In this document: positions 8,356 through 18,200 of the stretch, piece by piece
How the letters are laid out: every line of letters begins with the position of its first letter
Numbering within the stretch: the stretch's first letter is position 1
Assembly: GCA_031460175.1 (NCBI GenBank)
Contig: JAVKGW010000007.1
Span: 1 to 64,000, forward strand
Direction of reading: 5' to 3'
Source of the DNA: Armatimonadota bacterium
GTDB taxonomy: Bacteria; Sysuimicrobiota; Sysuimicrobiia; Sysuimicrobiales; Sysuimicrobiaceae
DNA length: 64,000 nt
Program-made: the position numbers and the translations under genes
The notes under the pieces: generated by a model
What the model saw: the letters and a program-made list of their open reading frames with translations, nothing else
The model's database searches: none
Told to the model about the DNA's origin: nothing

Positions 8356-9890
8356 TGGGGATGGGGGAGCCTGGACGGGCCCTGCTCGTGATCTGCGGAC
8401 ACCGAGGGAATCGGGGCGCGCCGTGGGCGGATCTGGGGGCGGTGGAGGAGATCCCGGGTGCGTGCGAGTTTCCGGAGCGCCTCGTCCGGTTGCTCCGCTC
8501 CCACCCCGCGGATCGCGGCGTCCTCGCCCTCTGTGGGGTCTGGGCGCTCCCGGAGGACGTCCGGGTGGCCCTGCGGGGCGCGGGGAAGGACCCGGAGGCC
8601 TTTTTCGCGCTGGATCCGTGGTCCGGGCAGGATTCCGAGGCGGGTGCAGAACGCGCGGCGCTCCTGATCCGGGCGGCCCTGGCGCGGGTGCGGGTGTGGC
8701 CTGGCACGGTCCCGGCGAACCTGGCTCCGTACCTGCCGGAGCGGCTAAGCCGCCGCACGCTCCTGCGGTTCCCACCCGTGGCGTACCGGGTGGTCCCTCG
8801 GGTGGAACGGGACCGGTGTCGGGCCGCGGACGGCTGCGCGGCGTGTGAGGGGAGCTGTCCTGTGGACGCCCTCCGGGTGGCCGAGGGCCGAGTCGTGCTC
8901 GATCGGACGAAGTGCACGGGGTGCGCGGCATGCGTGGAGGCCTGCCCGCACGAGGCGGTGGTCTTTCCGGGGTACATGGGGGAGGAAGTGGCCGCGCACG
9001 TGGAGGCCTTGCTGGATCCCACGGTGGGCCCTCCGGGGCCGAGGGGGATCGTGTACGTGTGCGCGGGCGTCCCCTGGGATCCCTCGTGGGATGCGAGGTG
9101 GCTTCCGGTTCCCGTGGCGTGCGTGAGCTCGCTACCTGTCTCGTGGATCCTCGCGCCCCTTTTACGGGGGGCGAGTTCGGTCGCGGTGGCGCCGTGCGCC
9201 TGCAAAAGAGGGGAGGGCGCCCGTGGGGTGCTGGAAGCCCGGCTGGAGTTCTGCCGGGCGTATCTCGGAGGGCTTGGGCTCGGGGAGCGGAGGATCCACG
9301 GGGCGCTGCTCTCCGTGGCGCCCCACGAGGAGCCTGCCCTGCCGCGGTGCGGGGACGGGGAAGGGACGTTGTTCGGGACAGGACCGGAGGCCGCTTCCAG
9401 GGTGCTGCGCCTATTGGCGGACGTGGCGGGTCGGGCCGCGTGGGTCGAGCACCCGGCTTCTCCCCTGGGCCTGGTGGAGATCGACGCGGGAACCTGTACC
9501 GGGTGCGGCATGTGCGCGGCGCGGTGCCCGACGGATGCCCTCAGCTTCGTGCAGGACGGGGAGGCGGTCCTGCGATGGGATCCCGCCCGATGCACGGGGT
9601 GTGGGCAGTGCACCGGGGTCTGCCCGGAGATCGAACGGGGGGCCATCCGGGCGCGCCGTGCCGTGGACGTCGCGGAGCTGCGCCGCGGCGTCCGAACCGT
9701 GTATCGGGAGGAGGTGGTGCGCTGCGTGGCCTGCGGAGCCCCCGTGGCCCCCCGCCGCATGCTGGAGCGGGTGACGGGCCTGCTGGGGGAGGACGGCCGC
9801 GCGTGGGAGGAGGTGCTCTCGTGGTACTGCTCGGAGTGCAGGGCCCTTCGAGGCCGAGGGGTCGGCCTGGAGCCGGAGGCGGGAGCGTGA
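8355..9890 (+). CDS. Polyferredoxin with a central MvhD-like (hydrogenase iron-sulfur subunit) domain
   Basis: A 511-residue protein overlapping the chaperone gene (TGATG). Two cluster-binding motifs sit near residues 155-200 (CAACEGSCP, then CTGCAACVEACP) and two more near 380-420 (CTGCGMCAARCP, CTGCGQCTGVCP). Between them lies a region resembling MvhD/FrhD: two short beta stretches with Cys residues and a CACKRGEGA segment. The tail has a Cys pair (CVACGAP) and CSEC. It lacks a signal peptide, so it is cytoplasmic. It may carry electrons between a soluble donor and the complex or help maturation. Operon context is clear, exact function is inferred. Confidence 0.75.
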   Translation: MGMGEPGRALLVICGHRGNRGAPWADLGAVEEIPGACEFPERLVRLLRSHPADRGVLALCGVWALPEDVRVALRGAGKDPEAFFALDPWSGQDSEAGAERAALLIRAALARVRVWPGTVPANLAPYLPERLSRRTLLRFPPVAYRVVPRVERDRCRAADGCAACEGSCPVDALRVAEGRVVLDRTKCTGCAACVEACPHEAVVFPGYMGEEVAAHVEALLDPTVGPPGPRGIVYVCAGVPWDPSWDARWLPVPVACVSSLPVSWILAPLLRGASSVAVAPCACKRGEGARGVLEARLEFCRAYLGGLGLGERRIHGALLSVAPHEEPALPRCGDGEGTLFGTGPEAASRVLRLLADVAGRAAWVEHPASPLGLVEIDAGTCTGCGMCAARCPTDALSFVQDGEAVLRWDPARCTGCGQCTGVCPEIERGAIRARRAVDVAELRRGVRTVYREEVVRCVACGAPVAPRRMLERVTGLLGEDGRAWEEVLSWYCSECRALRGRGVGLEPEAGA

Positions 9891-10369
9891 GGCGAGGCAG
9901 CCTTCGGAACGTACCCTGGGCGGCGTTTGCGCTGGTTCTGGCCGCGCTCCTCGGCGGGTGGTGGTCGTGGCGGCGGGCCGCATCCCCGGAGCTCCCGAGT
10001 CCGGCACGGGTGGTCGTGTACCAGAACCCGCGCTGCGGCTGCTGCGGGGTGTACGTGGGCTACCTCCGTGGGGCGGGCTACGCGGTCGAGGTGGTGAGGA
10101 CGGAGGACATGGAGGGGGTCAAGCGGCGGTACCGGGTGCCGCGCCCGCTTTGGAGCTGTCACACCGCGGTGGTGGGCCGGTACTTCGTGGAGGGGCACGT
10201 GCCGGCGGAGGCGGTGCAGGAACTGCTGCGGCGGGCCCCGGACGGGCTGGGGATCGCACTCCCCGGCATGCCCAGCGGGTCGCCCGGCATGCCCGGCCTG
10301 CGGCAGGGATCCTTTGTGGTCTATGCGGTCACCTCCGCGGGCACGTGGCGGGAGTTCGGGCGGTTCTAG
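9887..10369 (+). CDS. DUF411-family membrane-anchored metal-binding protein
   Basis: A 160-residue protein from a GTG overlapping the upstream stop. A single N-terminal hydrophobic segment (residues 9-24) would anchor or export it. The DUF411 core follows: NPRCGCCGVYVGYL near residue 45, a second conserved Cys in WSCHTAV, then VEGHVPA and a PGMPSGSPGMP stretch. DUF411 proteins are often near copper or redox genes and are thought to handle metal. It closes the plus-strand operon and is convergent with the deaminase gene 13 bp away. Confidence 0.8.
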   Translation: MRRGSLRNVPWAAFALVLAALLGGWWSWRRAASPELPSPARVVVYQNPRCGCCGVYVGYLRGAGYAVEVVRTEDMEGVKRRYRVPRPLWSCHTAVVGRYFVEGHVPAEAVQELLRRAPDGLGIALPGMPSGSPGMPGLRQGSFVVYAVTSAGTWREFGRF

Positions 10370-10382
10370 ATCGGCCGGGGGA

Positions 10383-12188
10383 TCACAGGTCCCGGAACAG
10401 GGTCTTGAAATCCACCTCCGGCCACAAGCCCACCACGCTTCCGTCCCGCACCCGCACGTATCCCCGCTCGCTGATCTTGAAATGCGGAATGGCGGCCGCG
10501 GTGAGGATGTCTACGGTGAGAGAAGGTCGGGGGCTGTGGAAGCCGAGTGCGCGCAGCGCCTCGTCCACCGCCCGCTCCCGCCGCGCCACCTCCTCCAAAG
10601 GCAGGGTGGAGACTACCCCCGCTACGGGGGCAGGGAGCTCCGCCCGGATCTCTCCTCCCGTCACCACCGCACATCCGCCCCCGAGCGCCACCACCCGTCG
10701 GATGGCGAGGGCCATGTCCTCGGGAGATCGACCCACACACAGGAGACAGTGGGCGTCCCAGGCCATGGTGGTGGCGTAGCCGCCTTGCCGCATCCCGAGT
10801 CCCTGCACGAAGCCCACAAAGGCGCGTCCGGGCTCCGAGACCCGGTCCACCGCGGCCACGAGAGCCACATCGGCCTCCGGTGGGATCCGGACCGTTCCTT
10901 CCTCCACCGGTAGCTCCACCACGGTCTCCCGGGTGACCAGGTGCGTTGCCATTTGAATCGCCCGCACCCGCACGGCCCCCTGTCTTTGCGGGGCTACAAC
11001 CCGCAGGGCTTCGGGCGGAAGGAGGCAGGCGTGGGACACGGTGCGGTAGAGCGCCTCCGGATACCGGGGAGGTCGGGACGGCACCAGGACCCTGCCGTTC
11101 TCCGCCGCCACCCGTCCGTTGGCCACCACCACCTCCGCCCGGAAGTCCTGCAAGCTCGGGGTGAGCACGAGATCCGCGTACCGGCCGGGTGCGAGCCCAC
11201 CCACCAGGTGGTCCAGCCGGAAGTGCTCCGCCACGTTCAGGGTGACGGCCTGCACCGCACGGACGGGGTCCATCCCCAACCGCACGGCCTTGCGGAGGAG
11301 ATGGTCCACATAGCCCTCCTCCAGGAGCTGCTCTGCGGCCACGCTGTCCGTCACCAGGCACAGCCGCCGCAGGTCCACCTTCCCGTCCCGCCACACGGAG
11401 GCCACCGCTCCCATCTCCTGCCGGACCTTTCCCTCCCGCACCATGGTGTGGTAGCCGAGCCGGAGCCGCTCCAGCACCTCCTCCGCGGTGATGGGCTCGT
11501 GACAGGAAGTCACCCCCGCGGCCGCATAGGCGGCCAGGCGACCTCCCCGCGCCCCTGCGCCGTGTCCCTCCACGACTTTTCCGGCTTCCAGGGTCGCGCG
11601 CACGAGATCCACCAGTCGCGGGTCCTCCCGCAGCACAAGGTTGGCCCAGTAGACCTCCCCCAGCCCCACCACTTCCGGCCGCCGCAACAGTTCCCGATAC
11701 GTCTCCGGGTCGGGAGCCACGTCCTCCATGAAAGGGGCACAAGAGGCGAGCGGCGGGAGGGTCACGAAAACCTTCACGGGCTGGTCCCGCACCGCCTCCA
11801 TCCCCGCCAGGATGCCCGCAAGACCTGCGACGGAGGCGGGCTCCGCGAGCTCGGTGATCACGGTGGTGGTGCCGGAGGCCAGGATGTACGGGATCGCCTC
11901 TTCTGGGCAGTAGCGGGCGCCCAGCAGGTGGGTGTGGCCGTCCAGGAGCCCCGGCACCGCGTACCGGCCCGCGGCCTCCAGCACGTCGGTGCGCTCTCCG
12001 ATCAATCCCTCCGTCGCCGGTCCCACGTAGGCGATCCGGTCACCGGCGGCGGCGATGACCCAATCGACGTGCAGTTCCCCCGTATACACGTCCACCACCA
12101 CCGCTCCCTGCACCACCAAGTCCGCGGGCTCCAGCCCCTGGGCCACCCGCATCCGCCGGGCGAATCCCTCCGCGGAGACGTTCTCCAT
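10383..12188 (-). CDS. ade: Adenine deaminase
   Basis: The 601-residue protein has the amidohydrolase metal motif DGHTHLLGARY near residue 83 and the family's GTTTVITELAEP continuation, then VEGHGAGARG near 208, and a C-terminal domain with GGGCAVV near 530. Length and order match bacterial Ade, which converts adenine to hypoxanthine in purine salvage. It is the last gene of the minus-strand run, 58 bp after etfB, so it may or may not share that transcript. A GGAGGTGCGGG site precedes the ATG. Confidence 0.88.
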   Translation of the reverse strand: MENVSAEGFARRMRVAQGLEPADLVVQGAVVVDVYTGELHVDWVIAAAGDRIAYVGPATEGLIGERTDVLEAAGRYAVPGLLDGHTHLLGARYCPEEAIPYILASGTTTVITELAEPASVAGLAGILAGMEAVRDQPVKVFVTLPPLASCAPFMEDVAPDPETYRELLRRPEVVGLGEVYWANLVLREDPRLVDLVRATLEAGKVVEGHGAGARGGRLAAYAAAGVTSCHEPITAEEVLERLRLGYHTMVREGKVRQEMGAVASVWRDGKVDLRRLCLVTDSVAAEQLLEEGYVDHLLRKAVRLGMDPVRAVQAVTLNVAEHFRLDHLVGGLAPGRYADLVLTPSLQDFRAEVVVANGRVAAENGRVLVPSRPPRYPEALYRTVSHACLLPPEALRVVAPQRQGAVRVRAIQMATHLVTRETVVELPVEEGTVRIPPEADVALVAAVDRVSEPGRAFVGFVQGLGMRQGGYATTMAWDAHCLLCVGRSPEDMALAIRRVVALGGGCAVVTGGEIRAELPAPVAGVVSTLPLEEVARRERAVDEALRALGFHSPRPSLTVDILTAAAIPHFKISERGYVRVRDGSVVGLWPEVDFKTLFRDL

Positions 12189-12246
12189 CCCGCACCTCCA
12201 AAAAGGCCCTCTTGGGGTATGCTACAGGCTCTCCGTGGGGGAATCG

Positions 12247-13053
12247 CTAGAGAATCTCCCGCAGGAGGTCTTGGAGACGATCCGCGAGCAGAGCGGCCTT
12301 TTCCTCGGTGGAGCCCACAAGGATCTCGCGTCTGCGCTCCCGGCGTCCCGCTTCCTGTACGCCCGCCACCATGGTGGGCGAACCTGCGGTCCCCACCAGT
12401 TCGGGGTCCACCTGCAGGTCCTTTGCGGACCAGACGGTGACGGGAGCGTCCTCGGCCCAGGCCATACGCAGGGGGTCCAGGAACCTGGGCTCGTTCGCAC
12501 CCACCCGGACGGAGACGACTGCCGGTACCGGAACCGCCACCACCTCGTACCCCGCTCCGAGCTCACGCCGGACCTTGACCTTTCGGACTTCCGGGAGGAA
12601 CTCCACCCTGGACGCGTAGGTGACGTGCGGGATCTCCAGCCACTCGCCGATCTGGGCCGGCACCTGCCCCGTGGCCCCGTCGCTGGATTCCTCCCCGCAC
12701 AGCACGAGGTCGTAGGCGCCGACCTGGGCGATGCCCCGGGCCAGGGTGTACGCGGTGGCCAGGGTGTCGGCCCCCGCGAACGCGCGGTCGCTCAAGAGGA
12801 AAGCGGCATCCGCGCCCATGGCCAGGGCGGTGCGGAGGTAGGGCTCGAAGAACGGGGGTCCCATGGAGATCACGCCCACCCAACCGTTCCACCGCTCCTT
12901 CATCTGGAGAGCCATCTCCAGAGCGTTGAGGTCCGGAGGGTTGATCTCCGAACGCGCCCGGGCCCGGTCCAAGGTCTTGGTCTCGGGGTTGATGCGAACC
13001 TCCTCGGGTTTGGGCACCACCTTCAGGCAGACGAGGATGCGGATTCCCTCCAT
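12247..13053 (-). CDS. etfB: Electron transfer flavoprotein beta subunit
   Basis: The 268-residue protein opens with ILVCLKVVPKPEE, the standard EtfB N-terminus, and has the nucleotide-binding signature LVLCGEESSDGATGQVP near residue 120. The ATG at 13053 lies inside the 3' end of etfA (31-bp overlap) behind an AGAGGTGA site. EtfB pairs with EtfA to bind flavin and pass electrons from dehydrogenases. Here the partners in the operon are an HdrD-like Fe-S protein and HdrA rather than an acyl-CoA dehydrogenase. Confidence 0.93.
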   Translation of the reverse strand: MEGIRILVCLKVVPKPEEVRINPETKTLDRARARSEINPPDLNALEMALQMKERWNGWVGVISMGPPFFEPYLRTALAMGADAAFLLSDRAFAGADTLATAYTLARGIAQVGAYDLVLCGEESSDGATGQVPAQIGEWLEIPHVTYASRVEFLPEVRKVKVRRELGAGYEVVAVPVPAVVSVRVGANEPRFLDPLRMAWAEDAPVTVWSAKDLQVDPELVGTAGSPTMVAGVQEAGRRERRREILVGSTEEKAALLADRLQDLLREIL

Positions 13054-14060
13054 GCGCTCACCTCTTCTTTCCGTCGCCGCAGCTCCTCCAGGAAGACGGG
13101 CAGGAAGGCGAAGAGGTCGTCCACGATCCCGTAATCCGCGTGCTCGAAAATGGGAGCTTCCTCGTCCAGGTTGATGGCCACCACGGTCTCCGCAGCCTCG
13201 ATCCCCACGGTAAACTGCATGGCGCCGCTCGCACCGCACACCACCGCGAGCTTCGGCCTCGTCACGCACCCCGTCTGGCCGATCTGCCACTCCCGCGGCG
13301 CCCACCCCGCGTCCACGGCCACCCGGGTGGCGCCCAGCCGGCCGCCCAGGAGGTCTGCCAGTTCCCGCAGGGGACGGAAGTCCCCACGGGTCCCCCCACC
13401 CCCGACGACCAGGATTCTTGCCGTGGTGAGATCCTCCTCCGTCCCCACGCACCGCTCCAGGACTTCGATCCGGCTCTCGCCCACGGGGACCTCCACGCGG
13501 CGGACGGTCCCCGTTCTCGGCTCCGGGGTGGGCCTGGGGAAAACTCCGGGACGCACCGTGGCCATCTGCGGCCTGTGACGGGGGCACTGGATGGTGGCCA
13601 GGATCCCTCCTCCGAACCCCGCGGTAATTCCCAGGAGGTGTCCCGTTTCGGGGTCGATCCGCAGGTCCACGCAGTCCGCCACCAGACCGGTGCGCAGCCG
13701 GGCCGCCAGACGGGCCGCCAGATCCCGGCCGTTGGGAGTGGCCCCGAGAAGCAGGATGTCGGGACGGTGGGTGGCCACGAGGTGGAAGAGGACGTCCGTG
13801 TACACGTCCGACCGGTACAGATGGAGATGAGGATGGTCCACCAGAAGCACCTCGTCCGCGCCGTAACGAACGGATTCGTGTGCCAGGGGTTCGACTCCGT
13901 CGCCGAGGACCACGCCCGTGAGCTTCACCGCACGCTCCTGCGCAAGGCTGCGGGCCTTCCCCAGGAGCTCCAGGCTCACCCCCGAAGGCCGCCCGTCGGT
14001 CTGCTCCAGGTAGACCCACAGGCCCCGGGCCTCCTCGGGGCTGTACAGCGACTTGACCAT
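13023..14060 (-). CDS. etfA: Electron transfer flavoprotein alpha subunit
   Basis: Start is placed at ATG 14060, with GGGAG about 6 bases upstream; an in-frame GTG two codons earlier is the alternative. The 345-residue protein has the N-terminal adenine-nucleotide-like domain and the C-terminal FAD domain with QIGQTG near residue 260, then a SGAMQF segment and AINLDEEAPIFEHADYGIVDD, all EtfA hallmarks. It follows the HdrD-like gene by 9 bp. Whether the ETF is of the bifurcating type cannot be settled by eye. Confidence 0.93.
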   Translation of the reverse strand: MVKSLYSPEEARGLWVYLEQTDGRPSGVSLELLGKARSLAQERAVKLTGVVLGDGVEPLAHESVRYGADEVLLVDHPHLHLYRSDVYTDVLFHLVATHRPDILLLGATPNGRDLAARLAARLRTGLVADCVDLRIDPETGHLLGITAGFGGGILATIQCPRHRPQMATVRPGVFPRPTPEPRTGTVRRVEVPVGESRIEVLERCVGTEEDLTTARILVVGGGGTRGDFRPLRELADLLGGRLGATRVAVDAGWAPREWQIGQTGCVTRPKLAVVCGASGAMQFTVGIEAAETVVAINLDEEAPIFEHADYGIVDDLFAFLPVFLEELRRRKEEVSAWRESASSSA

Positions 14061-14069
14061 CAGCACTCC

Positions 14070-15224
14070 CTACAGGGCCTGGGCCGCGAGCTCCGCCACA
14101 TCCATCACCCGCAGGCCCTTCACGTCCAGCACCTTCACGCTGTCCTCCAGGCAGATGAGGCAGTGCGGGCAGGCGGTGACGAGGATCTCCGCCCCCGTCT
14201 CGAGCGCCTGCCGGACCCGGAGGTTCGAGAACCGCTCCTCCGGAGCCGTCTCCATCCACATCCTGCCCCCGCCGCCCCCGCAGCAGAGGGCCAGCTCCCG
14301 GTTCTCACGCATCTCCGCCAGCTCCACTCCCGGGATGGCCGCCAGCAAACGCCTGGGCTCTTCGTAGACGCCGTGCCGCCGTCCCAGGTAACAGGGGTCG
14401 TGGTAGGTTACGCGGGCCCGCACTTCCCGGGTGAACCGCAGGCGACCCTGTTCCAGGAGGCCGGCCAGGTACTCGGTGTAGTGCAGGGGCTGGAAGCCCC
14501 CCGCGAGGTCCGGGTAGAAGCGCTTGAACATGTCGTAGCAGTGCGGGGAGGTCGTGAGGAGGGCACGGACGCCAGCCTCCGCCAGAAACCTCGCATGCTG
14601 TTCCACGTACCGCCGGAGATAGGCGTCGTGGCCCAGGACGTGGATGCTCTCCCCGCAGCAACGCTCCTGCTCGCCCAAGATGCCGAAAGACACGCCCGCC
14701 TGTCGCAGCACCTGCACCAGGCTGCGGGCCACCCGCTGGATGCGGCGGTCGTACGAAGGGGTGCAGCCCACGTAGTAAAGCACTTCGTGGTCCGGACAGA
14801 ACTGCGGGAGCTGCAGGTCCTTGGCCCACAAGTGCCTGTGGGAGGGCGGCCGGCGGTAGGGGTTGCCGTCCCAGTGCACGGCCCACAGGATCCTGTGCAG
14901 GTTCCGGGGGACGCCACCTGCGCGCCAGGCGTGGGAGCGGAGCCGCACGATGCCCTCCGGGATGTCCACCCCCCGCGGGCAGCCGGCCACGCACGCGGCG
15001 CACATGGTGCACCGCCAGAGGGTGTCCGCGGTGTCCGGGTCCAGCCCCAGCTGGACCCTGCGGACCACCTCCCGAATGCTCAGCCTGCCGCCGACGAGGC
15101 CCCAGGGGCATGCCGCGGTGCATGCCCCGCAGCTGAAGCAGGGGCTGAAAGCTCCTCCCGTGACCCGGAAGAGGCGTTCCCAGGCCGCGTCGTCGAAGGT
15201 GACTTCCCGCACCGACGCCGTCAT
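14070..15224 (-). CDS. Soluble HdrD-like iron-sulfur oxidoreductase (two [4Fe-4S] motifs, two CCG domains)
   Basis: Start is ATG 15224, overlapping the HdrA stop (ATGA); 384 residues. Near residue 28 is CFSCGACTAACP and near 73 CTMCAACVAGCP, two [4Fe-4S] sites. Two cysteine-rich CCG domains follow, with ERCCGESI near 190 and LALCCGGGGG near 305, as in HdrB/HdrD and GlcF. There is no membrane domain, unlike the DUF224/EMO proteins that link ETF to menaquinone. Its place between hdrA and etfAB suggests it is the electron bridge between them. Confidence 0.88.
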   Translation of the reverse strand: MTASVREVTFDDAAWERLFRVTGGAFSPCFSCGACTAACPWGLVGGRLSIREVVRRVQLGLDPDTADTLWRCTMCAACVAGCPRGVDIPEGIVRLRSHAWRAGGVPRNLHRILWAVHWDGNPYRRPPSHRHLWAKDLQLPQFCPDHEVLYYVGCTPSYDRRIQRVARSLVQVLRQAGVSFGILGEQERCCGESIHVLGHDAYLRRYVEQHARFLAEAGVRALLTTSPHCYDMFKRFYPDLAGGFQPLHYTEYLAGLLEQGRLRFTREVRARVTYHDPCYLGRRHGVYEEPRRLLAAIPGVELAEMRENRELALCCGGGGGRMWMETAPEERFSNLRVRQALETGAEILVTACPHCLICLEDSVKVLDVKGLRVMDVAELAAQAL

Positions 15225-18200
15225 GACCCGCTCCCCGACGGGACCCCGAGCTTCTGGCAGTACTCCTGCACCACCCGGTGCATCTCCGCCATCTTGCTGG
15301 CGAACAGCTTGCCCTCCGAGGCGGAGATCCACTGGAGCTGGAACCGCTCGGGAGCGATGCCCTGCCGTACGAACCGCTTCTTCCACAGCTCGTAGCGTTT
15401 GGCGGTGTAGCGGTTCGCGTAGTTGTAGTGGCAGTCAGACCCCTGATCCGTCAGGCGGCAGCCCGTGATCAGCACGGCGCCGGCCCCCTTCTCGAAGGCC
15501 CGGGTCACGAAGTCGTGCTCGACCCGAGCGGAACACATGGTGCGGATGATGCGGGCGGAAGGCGGGTACTGGAGCTTCTCGATCCCCGCCTGGTCTGCCC
15601 CCGCGTAAGAGCACCAGTTGCAGGCGAACACCAGCACCTTCTCCTGAGGCCGCTCCGCGAGCGCGGCGTCGATCTGGGCCAGGATCTGCTCCTTGGTGAA
15701 GTAGGGCATCTCGATGGCGTCGTAGTTGCACGTGGCCGCGCAGTTCCCACAGCCCTGGCAGACGGCCTCGATGATCCGGACCTTGCCCTCTTTGACCCGC
15801 CCCAGCATCTCGATGGCGCCGAACGGGCAGGCGGGAACGCAGAGCATGCACCCGATGCACCGGTCGGGATCCACCACCGCGGTCAAGGGCTCCTTCCCGA
15901 TGGCCCCCCGGGACAGAAGGCCGCTGGCCTTGGCCGCGGCCGCCAGGGCCTGGGAGACGGACTCCCGGACGTCCTTGGGCGCCTGGGCGGTTCCACCGAG
16001 GTAGACGCCCTGGATCGCGGTCTCCGCGGGGCCGAGCTTGGGGTGCAGCTCCAGGAAGAACCCGTCCTCGCTGTGCGCCAGCTTTAGCTGCGCCGTGAGG
16101 TTTTCGGCCCGTGGCCGCAGGCCCACCACCAGGACCAGGAGATCCGTGGGAAGGCTCACGAGAGTCCCGGAGAGCTCGTCCCGCACCGTCACCACGCCGT
16201 CCTCGTAGCGGATGGCCTCCTGCGGAGGAAGGTCGGTCGCGTAGCGCAGGAAGACCACGCCCTCCCGCATGGCCTGTTCGTACAGCTCCTCTGCCTGCCG
16301 GCTGTAGGTGCGGATGTCCTTGGAGAGAATGCGGACGTGCTTGCCGCGGCGACGCAGCTGCAGGGCCTGGCCGATCATGGAGGCGCAGCAGTACCGGGAA
16401 CAGCCCATCGGGCCCTGCCGGGAGCCCACGCAGGAGACGAAGGTGATCCGCTGGGCGTCCACCCGGTCGAGGACCTGCTCCAGCTCAAGATTGGTGATGA
16501 CCCGGGGGTCCTGGCCGTACCGGAACTCTGTGGGGACGTAGGGCTCCGCACCCGTGGCGAGGACCACCGCCCCGACCGTGAGCTCCTCGCCGTCCGTGAG
16601 GCGCGCGGAGAAGTTGCCCACATACCCGCTGATGACCTCCACCTCCGTCCCCAGGTGGACGCGCACCCCGGCCCGCCGCAGTTCCTCCTCCGCCTCCCGG
16701 AGGACCTCGCGGGCGGGGACCCCCGAGGGCCACAGGGTGTCGAGATGTCGCAGGGTGCCTCCCAGCTCTGGCTCCCGCTCCACCAGGTGCGTCTCGAAGC
16801 CCTGGCGGGCCAGGTTGGCAGCGGCGGTCATGCCCGCGATGCCGCCTCCGATCACCAGGGCCCGCTGCACCACAGGCTGGGTGCGGGGTTCGAGGGGTTG
16901 GAGCCGCCGTGCCTTCTCCACCCCCATGCGCACCATGTCCTTCGCCTTCTCCGTGGCCTCGTCCCGGAAGTCCTTGTGCACCCAGGAGTCCTGGTTTCGG
17001 AGGTTGACCATCTCCAGCAGATAGGGGTTGAGGCCCGCGCGCACAAGGACTCCCCGGAAGGTCCCCTCGTGGGTCTTGGGGGAGCAGGCGGCCACCACCA
17101 CCCGGTTGATGCCCTTCTCGCGGATGGCCTGAACGATTTCCTGCTGGGGGACACCGGCGCAGCTGAACATCTGGTCCTGGGCCCAGACCACGTCCGGTAG
17201 GCTCCGGGCGAAGTCCACCACCTGCTGGACGTTCACCACCCCCGCGATGTTGCTGCCGCAGTGGCAGACGAACACGCCCACCCGGGGCCGGTCCAACTCC
17301 ACCGTGGGCTCCACCCGCGGCTCCTCGGGCCAGCTGCGTTCCGTGAGATGCACGAGGCTCACCGCGGCCGCGGCGCCCGCTTCCGCTACGCTGTCCGGGA
17401 TGTCCTTGGGCCCCGCGGCACAGCCCGCCACGTAGATCCCGGGCCGGGTGGTGAGCAAGACCCCACCTCGCTGCGCCTGCACCTTGAGGAACCCATCCCC
17501 ATCCAGCTCCACCCCCAGGATCCGGGCCAGCTCTGCGAGCCCTTCCGGCGGACGCACCGCGGGCGCCAGGACCACCATGTCGTAGTCCTGTTCGCGGACT
17601 TCCCCCGCGAGCGTGTCCTCGTACCGCACCCGGAGACCGCGTCCGTTCGGGCGGACGAAGGCGGGGCGCCCCCGGACGAACTTGGCTCCCTCCTCGCGTG
17701 CGCGCCGCCAGAACGCATCGAAGCCCTTGCCGTAGGCCCGCACGTCCATGTAGAGCACGGTCACGTCCTTGACCCCGTGGTCGAGAGCCTGGAAGGCATG
17801 CTTGATGGAGTACATGCAGCAGAACCGGGAACAGTACGGGTAGAAGCGGCGGTCCCTCGACCCTACGCAGAGGACGAACAGGAGGCTGTGGGGGGGCTGA
17901 CCGTCCGAGGGGCGGAGGATCTCCCCGCCCGTGGGGCCCGCGGAGGTCAGGAGGCGCTCGAACTCGAGGGAGGTGAGAATGTCCGGATGGGTCCCGTACC
18001 CGTAAGCCCGGAGCGCGCTGGGATCGAACAGGTCGTAGCCCGTGGCCACGAGGATGGCACCCACTTCCCGCACCACCGGCTGGCTGCGCGGCATGAGGAA
18101 ATCGATGCACTTGGGGCCGCAGACCTCCACGCACCGCTGGCAGGGCAGGTAGTTGGGCGGGTCGTTGAGGCAGTTCTCGATGTCCACGATGTAGGCGCCG

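Noticed and set aside
8912-9886. Upstream extension of the DUF411 gene
   Set aside because: It reads out of frame through the polyferredoxin gene; the GTG at 9887 fits the overlapping junctions seen throughout the operon.
12189-12246. Imperfect palindrome (CCAAAAAGGCCCTCTTGG) between etfB and ade as a terminator
   Set aside because: Two mismatched pairs and no loop; the T-run forms part of the stem and it overlaps the ade ribosome site region.
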